Shown: piece by piece, positions 1 through 4,982 of the stretch | How positions within the stretch are numbered: the first letter of the stretch is position 1 | Layout: each line of letters starts with the position of its first letter | IMG/VR virus record: IMGVR_UViG_3300010430_000500 | Location: 1-22,216 of that record | DNA from: a virus | Length of the DNA: 22,216 bases | Direction: 5' to 3' (one strand) | The notes under the pieces: generated by a model | The model's database searches: none | What the model saw: only the letters and a program-made list of their open reading frames with translations | What the model was told of the DNA's origin: nothing | Made by a program: the position numbers and the translations under genes

Positions 1-34
1 GGTGTCACTTGCTCTGTATGCATCTACAGACACG

Positions 35-49
35 TGAGAACGATTCTCA
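35..49. promoter_or_regulatory. Inverted repeat, possibly an Irr/Fur-type box
   Basis: TGAGAA-CGA-TTCTCA is a perfect 6-bp inverted repeat with a 3-bp spacer, lying outside the prophage. Its GAA-N3-TTC core resembles iron-response operators of alphaproteobacteria (Irr type), but the flanks do not clearly fit and no neighbouring iron gene is visible. It could equally be chance. Confidence 0.2.
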
Positions 50-194
50 ATGCAAAGTGTTTTGGTCTTCTTGTCGTCGAATCCCTGCCTGTCTAGATTC
101 ATCCCATAGTAGTTTGCATGGGCGTTCCCGCTCATTCACCGTTTTAGGTGCGCGAACTTGGATGAATAGCACGGCCTTCGGATTAGGTGACGAC

Positions 195-368
195 ATGGCA
201 GGAAACACGATTGAACAGAAAGCCCTTGGCTTGCTCAATGCTTTTGAGCGGGCTGGTAAGGTTGTCACGCGTGTTACTGTCGAGGGGCGCAAGATCGAAA
301 TCGTCCTGTCAAAACCCGACGTTGAAGACGAATTTGAGAGGATAGATATGCGCCATGGCAAAACGTGA
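195..368 (+). CDS. Small hypothetical protein upstream of the integrase
   Basis: This 57-aa ORF starts at an ATG preceded by an AGGTGA-like ribosome-binding site four bases upstream. The reading frame is open further upstream (to about position 9), but that part has no recognisable start signal and reads like non-coding sequence. The protein is amphipathic and charged, with an N-terminal helix rich in Glu, Leu and Ala and a short basic strand-like stretch. Its last 14 bases overlap the start of the integrase, so the two are probably translationally coupled. Small proteins in this position are common in front of tyrosine integrases of alphaproteobacterial islands; they may be DNA-bending or directionality factors, but no excisionase motif is visible here. 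Function unknown. Confidence 0.6.
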   Translation: MAGNTIEQKALGLLNAFERAGKVVTRVTVEGRKIEIVLSKPDVEDEFERIDMRHGKT

Positions 369-1275
369 ACTTCCAAAACATGTCTATCGGCAACGCAATG
401 GATTGTATTTTCAGCGTCGTGGGTGGAAATCTCAGAAGTTCGAGAATGAGTTTGGAACGCCAGAATTCTGGGCGGAATACGCCTCTATTCTGTCGGGGGA
501 ACAAAAGCCCCCGCGCGTTTCTACTCGGACTTTCTCGGCCCTGATTGCGAACTATCGCAAATCGCCCCGTTACCGTCGGCTCAAGCCGCGCACAGCGTTG
601 GATTATGACAAATATTTGGACTTCTTCCGCGATGCGATGGGCGATGCCAACCCGGCAAACATGAAGCGTAAGGATGTGATCCGGTTGCGCGATGCAAATG
701 CCAGTAAGGCGTATTTTGCGAATTACTCGTTGCGGGTCCTGCGTGTCCTGATGGAGCATTGCGTCGATCTGGGCTGGCGGGAAACCAACCCGGCCAAGGG
801 TGTCCCCGAGTTGAAAACCCAGAAGACCGAGCGCGAACCGTGGCCGCGTGAATTGCTGGACGCTTACCGTGCGACTTGCCCGCTGGGAACGCGTGAACGG
901 CTTGTGATGGAGCTATGCGTCGGCACTGGTCAGCGGATCGGGGACGTGTTGGAAATGCGCTGGTCCGACATTCAGGATGGCGCAATCGTGGTTCAGCAGA
1001 ACAAGACGAACAAAACCCTCTGGGTGCCCATCCTGCCCGAGTTGCAGGCGGCCTTGGATCAGGCCAGCCGTCATTCGGTGTTCATCCTGACGAATGAGCG
1101 GGGGACCAACCGTTGGTCCTATCGCGGGGCCTCGCAAGCGGTGCGCAAGGTACGCGATCAGATCGGGGCCTTGGACTATGACATTCACAGTTGGCGCTAC
1201 AATGCGGCCTGTGAGTTGTTGGAAGCGGGATGTGAGGATGATTTGATCGCCGCTGTTACTGTAGGGGGGTACTAA
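355..1275 (+). pseudogene. Tyrosine recombinase/integrase, 3' end cut off by the prophage
   Basis: The protein has a SAM-like core-binding region at about residues 60-150 and a tyrosine-recombinase catalytic domain from about 165. The first catalytic arginine is R194 in the GTGQRIGDVLEMRW context. A beta-hairpin lysine lies in the QQNKTNK segment, and the H-x-x-R pair is H278/R281 (HSWR). Family members then continue with AAVTGHSS and end with the nucleophilic tyrosine about 30 residues later. Here the sequence reads AAVT and then V-G-G-Y-stop. Those last codons come from the TGTAGGGGGG prophage end starting at 1260, so the second histidine and the nucleophile are lost. It was presumably the integrase of an older island or prophage. 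The remnant should be catalytically dead unless the prophage excises precisely. Confidence 0.9.
1255..1259. other. Likely 5-bp target-site duplication (left copy)
   Basis: GTTAC directly precedes the TGTAGG terminus. Mu-family transposition duplicates 5 bp of target, so the same five bases should follow the right end of the prophage, which lies outside this window. The choice of five bases rests on the Mu precedent. Confidence 0.5.
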
Positions 1276-1286
1276 CATCTGGACAA

Positions 1287-1302
1287 ACACCCCAAAGCGT
1301 CC
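1287..1302 (+). repeat. End repeat copy 1 (ACACCCCAAAGCGTCC)
   Basis: A 16-bp motif repeated with one mismatch at 1346-1361, 59 bp further in. This first copy runs straight into an inverted CGTCCGAGTTT site. It is a candidate outermost transposase-binding site. Confidence 0.6.
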
Positions 1303-1345
1303 GAGTTTCTATAGGGCGTTGAAAATAAGGGGGAAAACGAGGGTG

Positions 1346-1361
1346 ACACCCCAGAGCGTCC
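1346..1361 (+). repeat. End repeat copy 2 (ACACCCCAGAGCGTCC)
   Basis: Second copy of the 16-bp motif, 15 of 16 positions identical. It is followed 16 bp later by an exact repeat of the terminal GTAGGGGGGT (1378-1387). Confidence 0.6.
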
Positions 1362-1533
1362 AAAAGGCGTCGTGCAAGTAGGGGGGTGAAACGGGCGGCT
1401 TTTCAGACATTCATCGAACAAACACTTTCAAAACTCGGACACAAAGCGCGCATTTAGGAACGGTTTGATAACAATAGAAAAACAAACCGCCCTTGCCGGA
1501 GGTTTCGGACTAAAATCCAGAAGCTGTCACAAA

Positions 1534-1560
1534 CAAACTCGGACGCGACGTCCGAGTTTG
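1534..1560. repeat. Perfect 12-bp inverted repeat, paired transposase or regulator site
   Basis: CAAACTCGGACG, a CGA spacer, then CGTCCGAGTTTG. Both arms are full copies of the motif found singly at 1298, 1431 and 1640. The face-to-face arrangement suggests binding of a dimer or of two transposase protomers. Confidence 0.75.
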
Positions 1561-1656
1561 GCTCAGGGTGTCAGTACGAAACGAAAAGGCCTTATTTCTA
1601 ACAGTTAGATGGTCCTGAACCTGCAGAATGTATCCGCTCCAAACTCGGACGTCTGA

Positions 1657-1671
1657 AAAGCTAGTCGGTGC
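1657..1671. repeat. 15-bp direct repeat flanking the cargo, left copy
   Basis: AAAGCTAGTCGGTGC is identical to 2781-2795. On the complementary strand it reads as the 3' terminus and stop codon of the leftward gene at 2785-2988, so this copy looks like a duplicated gene end left when the cargo segment entered. Confidence 0.7.
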
Positions 1672-1713
1672 AAATTCTCAGTTGATTGCCGCCCTCATCC
1701 CGATAAGGCTGAC

Positions 1714-1736
1714 GCTCAGTCTAACTAAGACTGGGC
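1714..1736. other. Hairpin of unknown role
   Basis: A 9-bp stem with one G-T pair around an AACTA loop, lying between the left-end sites and the cargo gene. No T-run follows, so it is not a typical intrinsic terminator. The surrounding 1672-1939 segment has no convincing gene; an 87-codon ORF there is in the wrong frame and lacks a ribosome-binding site. Confidence 0.35.
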
Positions 1737-1939
1737 GCAATATCAAAAGCTGACGTTCATGCTCGATGCAGCGAAGGTCGGCTCCGAGCCCATAGTGACG
1801 GATGCTGCGCGATCAACCGAAGGTGGCAATGCGCAGATAGTGAACTTTGCAAAGCTTTGCTTCTTCAACAAATCGATTGGGTTCTTGCTGTTAAGCGTCA
1901 ATAGTACAGATCGAATTAAATTACGAAGAGGAGGTAAAC

Positions 1940-2638
1940 TTGGTAGACGACGGGATGAAATCGGGACCAAGTGCCGAAAGCGATACCAAAACAGACGCCA
2001 AAATAGCTATCCCGTTTTTTGACGAGATCAGAAAAGACCTTCAGCACATAGCAACCACCACCGCATCCTATACTGAAATTGATGAATTTGAGCGTTTGTA
2101 TATTCTTGCGGCAGTTCGAAGAACGGTTTCGCTCATGGTTGCATTTCAGCAGTCAATAGAATGTGGGAACGAGCAAATGGCAGCCACCATTCTCCGGTTG
2201 AATCTGGACACTGTTGCTCGCTTCTACGCACTATATTGGGCGGAAGAAACAAATGGAATGACTGCAGAAAGCTTTGCCAAAGACGTTTTTCAAGGTCGGG
2301 AACTTCGCAGGATGAAACTACGAAATGGTAAGGAAAAGGCCACTGATCGCTGGCTGATTACGCAGATTGCTGGGCATGGAGATTGGATAGAAAGCGTCTA
2401 CGAGAGCACCTGCGGAGCCATACACTTTTCAGATTTTCATATGAAGAGAGTGCTTGCGCAATCTCAAGGAAACGAAACTCAATCTGACGGATCTGTAAAG
2501 GTTAACGTTGCCTTCGGAGGAACTGAGGCGAGAGCAGATCCGGGAGCGCATCCCAAATTGAATCAAGCGTTTTCCCATATCTCTCTGCTTTTGATCTGTG
2601 CAATGAAGGGCCGCTGCGGCTTGCTCCCACATAGCTAA
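1940..2638 (+). CDS. Unknown all-helical cargo protein
   Basis: This 232-aa protein starts at TTG, chosen because a strong GAGGAGG ribosome-binding site ends five bases before it; no ATG nearby has such support. It appears almost wholly alpha-helical and cytoplasmic, without membrane segment or signal peptide. A central stretch (about residues 60-105, with ILRLNLDTVARFYALYW) vaguely recalls DUF5677/HEPN-like helical proteins, but I see no diagnostic catalytic motif. Its base composition is clearly AT-richer than the surrounding phage genes. It sits alone between a 15-bp direct repeat, at the usual accessory position beside the left end of a transposable phage. It is therefore best viewed as a lysogenic-conversion cargo gene, with phage or plasmid exclusion one possible role. 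Function not recognised. Confidence 0.75.
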   Translation: MVDDGMKSGPSAESDTKTDAKIAIPFFDEIRKDLQHIATTTASYTEIDEFERLYILAAVRRTVSLMVAFQQSIECGNEQMAATILRLNLDTVARFYALYWAEETNGMTAESFAKDVFQGRELRRMKLRNGKEKATDRWLITQIAGHGDWIESVYESTCGAIHFSDFHMKRVLAQSQGNETQSDGSVKVNVAFGGTEARADPGAHPKLNQAFSHISLLLICAMKGRCGLLPHS

Positions 2639-2675
2639 CTCTTCTATCGAAAGATATGAAAGAGGTCAGACATCG

Positions 2676-2792
2676 TGTCCGCTTCGGGCTGGGAGCGGTC
2701 AGGGCCCCGGCGGCGTGGGCGCTCAACTGGCCGATCTGAACAAAAGCGCCGTGACCTCGGACATTGCCGGGGACTTGGCTAAAGCTAGTCGG
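2676..2792 (+). pseudogene. Possible phage-gene remnant
   Basis: Between the cargo gene and the leftward gene at 2785, the frame through 2712-2714 reads G-V-G-A-Q-L-A-D-L-N-K-S-A-V and then T-S-D-I-A-G-D-L-A-K-A, preceded by a Gly-rich stretch. This looks like genuine phage coding sequence in composition, yet it has no start codon or ribosome-binding site and soon runs into the oppositely oriented gene. It may be a fragment brought in with the cargo. Source protein not identified. Confidence 0.3.
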
Positions 2793-2795
2793 TGC
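2781..2795. repeat. 15-bp direct repeat flanking the cargo, right copy
   Basis: AAAGCTAGTCGGTGC, identical to 1657-1671. This copy contains the stop codon of the leftward gene ending at 2785, so it is the ancestral copy. Confidence 0.7.
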
Positions 2796-2988
2796 TGGCT
2801 TTGCCACCAGGCAGCGTCACGATGGCAGTAACAGTGGTATTGTGCGCCAATACCTCGTTTTCGCGGATCAGCTCGCGGATACACGCCGCTGCGCGTTTCA
2901 TGGCTCGGGCATTGTCGTCTGCATGGGTGCGGCTCAGCAGGCGGGCGCGGGCCTCCATGTCATTTGCGATTTCAGCTGGTGATGCCAT
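2785..2988 (-). CDS. Small hypothetical phage protein
   Basis: A 67-aa protein, last of a three-gene leftward operon and 14 bp after its upstream neighbour. It begins with a helical, charged segment (MASPAEIANDMEARARLL), continues with a second amphipathic helix and ends in a short beta-like tail. The pattern suggests a soluble helical-hairpin protein. There are no cysteines beyond one, no membrane segment and no known domain that I recognise. Its stop codon lies inside the 15-bp repeat that also occurs at 1657. Expression should be governed by the repressor-controlled leftward promoter at 3675-3703. Confidence 0.6.
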   Translation of the reverse strand: MASPAEIANDMEARARLLSRTHADDNARAMKRAAACIRELIRENEVLAHNTTVTAIVTLPGGKASTD

Positions 2989-3002
2989 GCGACGGCCCTT
3001 TC

Positions 3003-3314
3003 TCAGTTCTTGCCATCCTTGCGCCTCATGCGGCGGATGCAGCGGTTCATGATGCGGGTGCGTTCGGCCTTCAGCTCTTTTAGCGCGCGTTCCCGCCGGG
3101 TGATGCGCCCCTGGAGGACGCCCAGGCGCTTGAGTTCGTCATCATCGGCATGAGCTGTCCAGGCCGCGCCTCGCTCGAAAGGCTCTACTGGCTCATCTTG
3201 GCGAGGGCCGATCAGTTCAAATAGCTTCTGTGCGTCCATGTCGGGACCGCCATTATGACCGATCCTGCCTTGTGTAGCGGTTGCCGCTACACGGGATTTC
3301 TTGCGGTTACACAT
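3003..3314 (-). CDS. Hypothetical basic coiled-coil phage protein
   Basis: A 103-aa protein, second gene of the leftward operon. The N-terminal tract contains GRIGHNGGPDMD; the GHNGGP element is often seen near the N-terminus of small alphaproteobacterial phage proteins, and that is the reason for keeping the distal ATG rather than the internal one at 3239. The C-terminal half (about residues 58-100) is a strongly basic helix with heptad character, consistent with nucleic-acid contact or oligomerisation. A perfect palindrome (3272-3292) lies within the first codons. Function unknown; the position suggests a role in the early lysogeny/lysis decision or in host takeover. Confidence 0.55.
   Translation of the reverse strand: MCNRKKSRVAATATQGRIGHNGGPDMDAQKLFELIGPRQDEPVEPFERGAAWTAHADDDELKRLGVLQGRITRRERALKELKAERTRIMNRCIRRMRRKDGKN
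3272..3292. repeat. Perfect 9-bp inverted repeat inside the 5' end of a gene
   Basis: GTGTAGCGG-TTG-CCGCTACAC. It lies within the coding sequence for residues 8-14 of the 3003-3314 protein. It could act as an operator or as an mRNA hairpin near the start codon. Its sequence is unlike the TCCGAT operators nearby. Confidence 0.4.
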
Positions 3315-3407
3315 TAAGTGTATGATAATAAAAGAGAATAGGCTTTTTCTGTTGGGGCGAAAGTTTGCAAGCCAATCTCTTAACTTTCGTTAATTCATCT
3401 GAAAGGT

Positions 3408-3668
3408 CTAGTCATCAAGGGAAGAGAGCGACTGAGCTGTTGCGCAGTCGAGGTATTTCTCTATCTGAACCATTTTGGCACCGGTAACCTTGCCAGTTGT
3501 TCTTAGGCGCTCCACAACGCCTACATCCCCCGCTGAAACTTTGCTGAAGTAGCCCTCGCTCCAGGACTTCTCGGAGCAAAAGCACTCAATCCGCTTTATC
3601 AGCCTCTTGATGTGCTTTTGAGTGTCGGTTTCTTTGTCCGACGGTTTGTCTGCCTCGGGGGTGCTCAT
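3408..3668 (-). CDS. Small HTH DNA-binding protein, first gene of the leftward operon
   Basis: The 86-aa protein has an acidic N-terminal tail. Its helical body contains WSEGYFSKVSAGDVGVVERL, then R-T-T-G-K-V-T, then a final helix, a pattern like XRE/Cro-type or Mu Ner-like helix-turn-helix proteins of alphaproteobacterial phages. The start chosen is ATG at 3668. A longer form could begin at TTG 3674, but that codon lies inside the predicted promoter: -35 TTGACC and -10 TAGCCA with 17-bp spacing place the transcript start at or next to 3668, giving a leaderless mRNA. It is divergent from the repressor gene and shares its operator cluster, so it is a candidate Cro- or Ner-like counter-regulator. 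Confidence 0.65.
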   Translation of the reverse strand: MSTPEADKPSDKETDTQKHIKRLIKRIECFCSEKSWSEGYFSKVSAGDVGVVERLRTTGKVTGAKMVQIEKYLDCATAQSLSSLDD

Positions 3669-3674
3669 ATGCAA

Positions 3675-3703
3675 TGGCTATATCCGATAAAACGGATGGT
3701 CAA
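3675..3703 (-). promoter_or_regulatory. Leftward promoter with repressor operator O1 in its spacer
   Basis: Reading leftward: -35 TTGACC (3703-3698), 17-bp spacer, -10 TAGCCA (3680-3675). The spacer contains TCCGATAAAACGGA (3683-3696). The layout matches the early rightward promoter at 5801-5829 base for base in position, which supports both. Confidence 0.7.
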
Positions 3704-3705
3704 TG

Positions 3706-3719
3706 TCCGAAATGAAGGA
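3706..3719. promoter_or_regulatory. Repressor operator O2
   Basis: TCCGAAATGAAGGA, an imperfect match to the TCCGATNNATCGGA consensus. Its centre lies 23 bp from O1 and 26 bp from O3, roughly two helical turns or slightly more, compatible with cooperative binding. Confidence 0.5.
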
Positions 3720-3731
3720 CGTGCGTTTTTA

Positions 3732-3749
3732 TCCGATTTATCGGATAAT
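3732..3749. promoter_or_regulatory. Operator O3 overlapping the repressor -10 box
   Basis: TCCGATTTATCGGA (3732-3745) is the most symmetrical operator; with its flanks TTATCCGAT-TT-ATCGGATAA is a perfect 9-bp inverted repeat. GATAAT (3744-3749) is a good -10 box and places the transcript start at about 3756, the A of the repressor ATG. No good -35 is visible, so the promoter may need activation. Binding at O3 would autorepress. Confidence 0.65.
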
Positions 3750-3755
3750 CTATCC

Positions 3756-4082
3756 ATGAGTGATACGGTTGACATTGCAGCGATCAAAGGACGACTGGCT
3801 GAGAAGTTGGATGAGGCGGGCATCTCTATGCGAGCTGCGTCGATTAATTCCGGTTTTGGGCAGGGGTATGTCCAGAATCTGCTCAGCAGCGACACGGAGC
3901 CTGTCATTACAAAGCTGGCTGTCGTGTGTGAGAAAAACGGCATTAGCTTTTCGTATGTTTTGCTGGGATTAGAGGTGTCGCCGCAGACGAGGCGTCTTTT
4001 GGATTTGATCCAGAAGAATCCAGAGAAGTTGAATAGCCTGCTGATCCTTTTGGGCGAGCCTCTGACTCCAGTCGACGCGTAA
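3756..4082 (+). CDS. Lysogeny repressor, XRE-type HTH protein
   Basis: A 108-aa protein whose N-terminal 65 residues form an XRE-like helix-turn-helix: MRAASINSGFGQGYVQNLL is the recognition region, followed by EPVITKLAVVCEKNGISFSYVLLG, typical of prophage repressors. The short C-terminal helical tail (about 70-105) probably dimerises it. There is no S24 peptidase region, so RecA-driven self-cleavage is not expected. ATG 3756 was chosen over upstream in-frame starts because it follows directly on a -10 box and the upstream frame crosses the operators. No Shine-Dalgarno is visible; a leaderless transcript, as for lambda cI, is likely. It is inferred to bind the five TCCGAT operators here and at the early promoter. 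Confidence 0.8.
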   Translation: MSDTVDIAAIKGRLAEKLDEAGISMRAASINSGFGQGYVQNLLSSDTEPVITKLAVVCEKNGISFSYVLLGLEVSPQTRRLLDLIQKNPEKLNSLLILLGEPLTPVDA

Positions 4083-4089
4083 GGGCTCT

Positions 4090-4111
4090 GATCTGCTCTT
4101 CAGATCTTTTT
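4090..4111 (+). terminator. Intrinsic terminator after the repressor
   Basis: GATCTG-CTCTT-CAGATC followed by TTTTT, starting 8 bp after the repressor stop codon. It ends a monocistronic repressor transcript and separates it from the second regulator. Confidence 0.75.
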
Positions 4112-4191
4112 GTCAGGGCGTACACAAACTCACCAACTCTCAAAATGACTTCCTGTCAGGCAATCTCTACAACCTTTAGTTCAACAACTTC

Positions 4192-4240
4192 TTGACTGGT
4201 GCGGTCAAGTGCTGCATGAATTATTCCTAAATTTAGGAAT
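4192..4240 (+). promoter_or_regulatory. Candidate promoter and autoregulatory palindrome for the HTH-PAS gene
   Basis: TTGACT (4192-4197) is a good -35; a weak -10 (CATGAA, 4215-4220) lies 17 bp on. It is followed by ATTCCTAAATTTAGGAAT (4223-4240), a perfect 18-bp palindrome at the expected transcription start. A second small inverted repeat (CTTGAC 4191-4196, GTCAAG 4204-4209) overlaps the -35. The palindrome differs from the TCCGAT operators, so it is probably read by the gene's own product. Confidence 0.55.
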
Positions 4241-4253
4241 GAGGGGCCGTTGG

Positions 4254-4982
4254 GTGTTTAGGAAGAACCTGAAATTGGCGATAAATTCATCGGAGAAGTA
4301 TCGGGATGACGTCTGGGGTTTGTCTGTAGACGCGGGGCTTGGTCGAAAGACGCTATACAACATTTTGCGGGATGAGCGGCTTGATGTTAGCAAAACGGGG
4401 CCAGGGATTTTTGGTATGTCTCGAGTTGCTGAGCTGCTGGGGGTTTCTCTGGATGGCCTGGTGGGGTGCGCTATCCTCCAGTCAGGATCACGCTCCGCGA
4501 GTGGAGACGTTATGCCTCTTTCTCGGCATGTGGTGGAGGCGCTTAGTGGGCAGGAAGCGGTAGGGTCGCTCTCCGCAGATGCGCTTCTGCGAATGCACGC
4601 CAAATCTGGTCAGCGGATTGAGGCCTTTGCGCAGTGGATGGATCGTTGTGATCAGTATTTTCTGCCCGCAGAGGGTGATGCTGGAATTCGTGTAAAGGAA
4701 GTCGGCGAGACCAGTTTGGCGGCTATTACCATGGGGTCGCCCGATAAGGCGCTGCTGCAAAGCGCGCTAGATGCTGTTGACGATACTGGGCTCCGACAAA
4801 GTTGGCTGGCAGACTATAGTGAGGCCTGCCAGCGTGGGTCATTGACAACTGTAGAGAGCCTTGATGTGCAGATGCCGAACCATCCGGTCCGCGTCAAAAT
4901 GGATTTTGTTCGTTGCCTGCTGCATGTCTCCGGTGCTGACGATGATCAGGCTATCTTGAATTTTTCGCTGTTGATTGTGTAG
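4254..4982 (+). CDS. HTH regulator with PAS-like C-terminal domain
   Basis: Taken as a 242-aa protein from GTG 4254, which has a GAGGGG ribosome-binding site seven bases upstream. The frame is open back to GTG 4209 and ATG 4239, but those starts fall before or within the 18-bp palindrome at the predicted promoter. Residues 15-70 look like a helix-turn-helix (SVDAGLGRKTLYNILRD, then SRVAELLGVSLDGLVG). From about residue 110 to the end the alternating helix-strand pattern (DYSEACQRGSLTTVESLDV, RVKMDFVRCLLHV, AILNFSLLIV) resembles a PAS sensor fold. It would thus be a ligand- or partner-sensing regulator. Its 3' end overlaps the convergent acyltransferase gene by 37 bp. The PAS call is from pattern only. 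Confidence 0.65.
   Translation: MFRKNLKLAINSSEKYRDDVWGLSVDAGLGRKTLYNILRDERLDVSKTGPGIFGMSRVAELLGVSLDGLVGCAILQSGSRSASGDVMPLSRHVVEALSGQEAVGSLSADALLRMHAKSGQRIEAFAQWMDRCDQYFLPAEGDAGIRVKEVGETSLAAITMGSPDKALLQSALDAVDDTGLRQSWLADYSEACQRGSLTTVESLDVQMPNHPVRVKMDFVRCLLHVSGADDDQAILNFSLLIV

Larger units (their letters stand above)
1260..1671. mobile_element. Left end of the Mu-like prophage with transposase-site array
   Basis: The element begins 5'-TGTAGGGGGG, with the TG terminus typical of Mu-like ends, exactly where integrase homology stops. No gene is visible here. The region holds repeated motifs: CGTCCGAGTTT at 1298-1308; AAACTCGGAC at 1431-1440; a face-to-face pair at 1534-1560; and CAAACTCGGACG at 1640-1651. 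The terminal GTAGGGGGGT recurs at 1378-1387, and ACACCCCARAGCGTCC occurs at 1287-1302 and 1346-1361, 59 bp apart. An 11-bp inverted pair (GCTTTTCAGAC 1398-1408, its complement 1651-1661) encloses the inner sites. By analogy with Mu attL (L1-L3) these are inferred to be transposase-binding sites. Confidence 0.75.

Noticed and set aside
47-376. Minus-strand ORF over the integrase leader
   Set aside because: It is antisense to the better supported small ORF and integrase start, with no ribosome-binding site and no recognisable domain.
1759-2022. 87-codon ORF before the cargo gene
   Set aside because: It overlaps the cargo gene in another frame, lacks a ribosome-binding site and its C-terminal part is an Arg-rich frame-shadow.
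1657-2795. 15-bp direct repeats read as att sites of an integrase
   Set aside because: No recombinase is encoded between them and the right copy is simply the end of a coding gene. A duplication on insertion explains it without a dedicated integrase.
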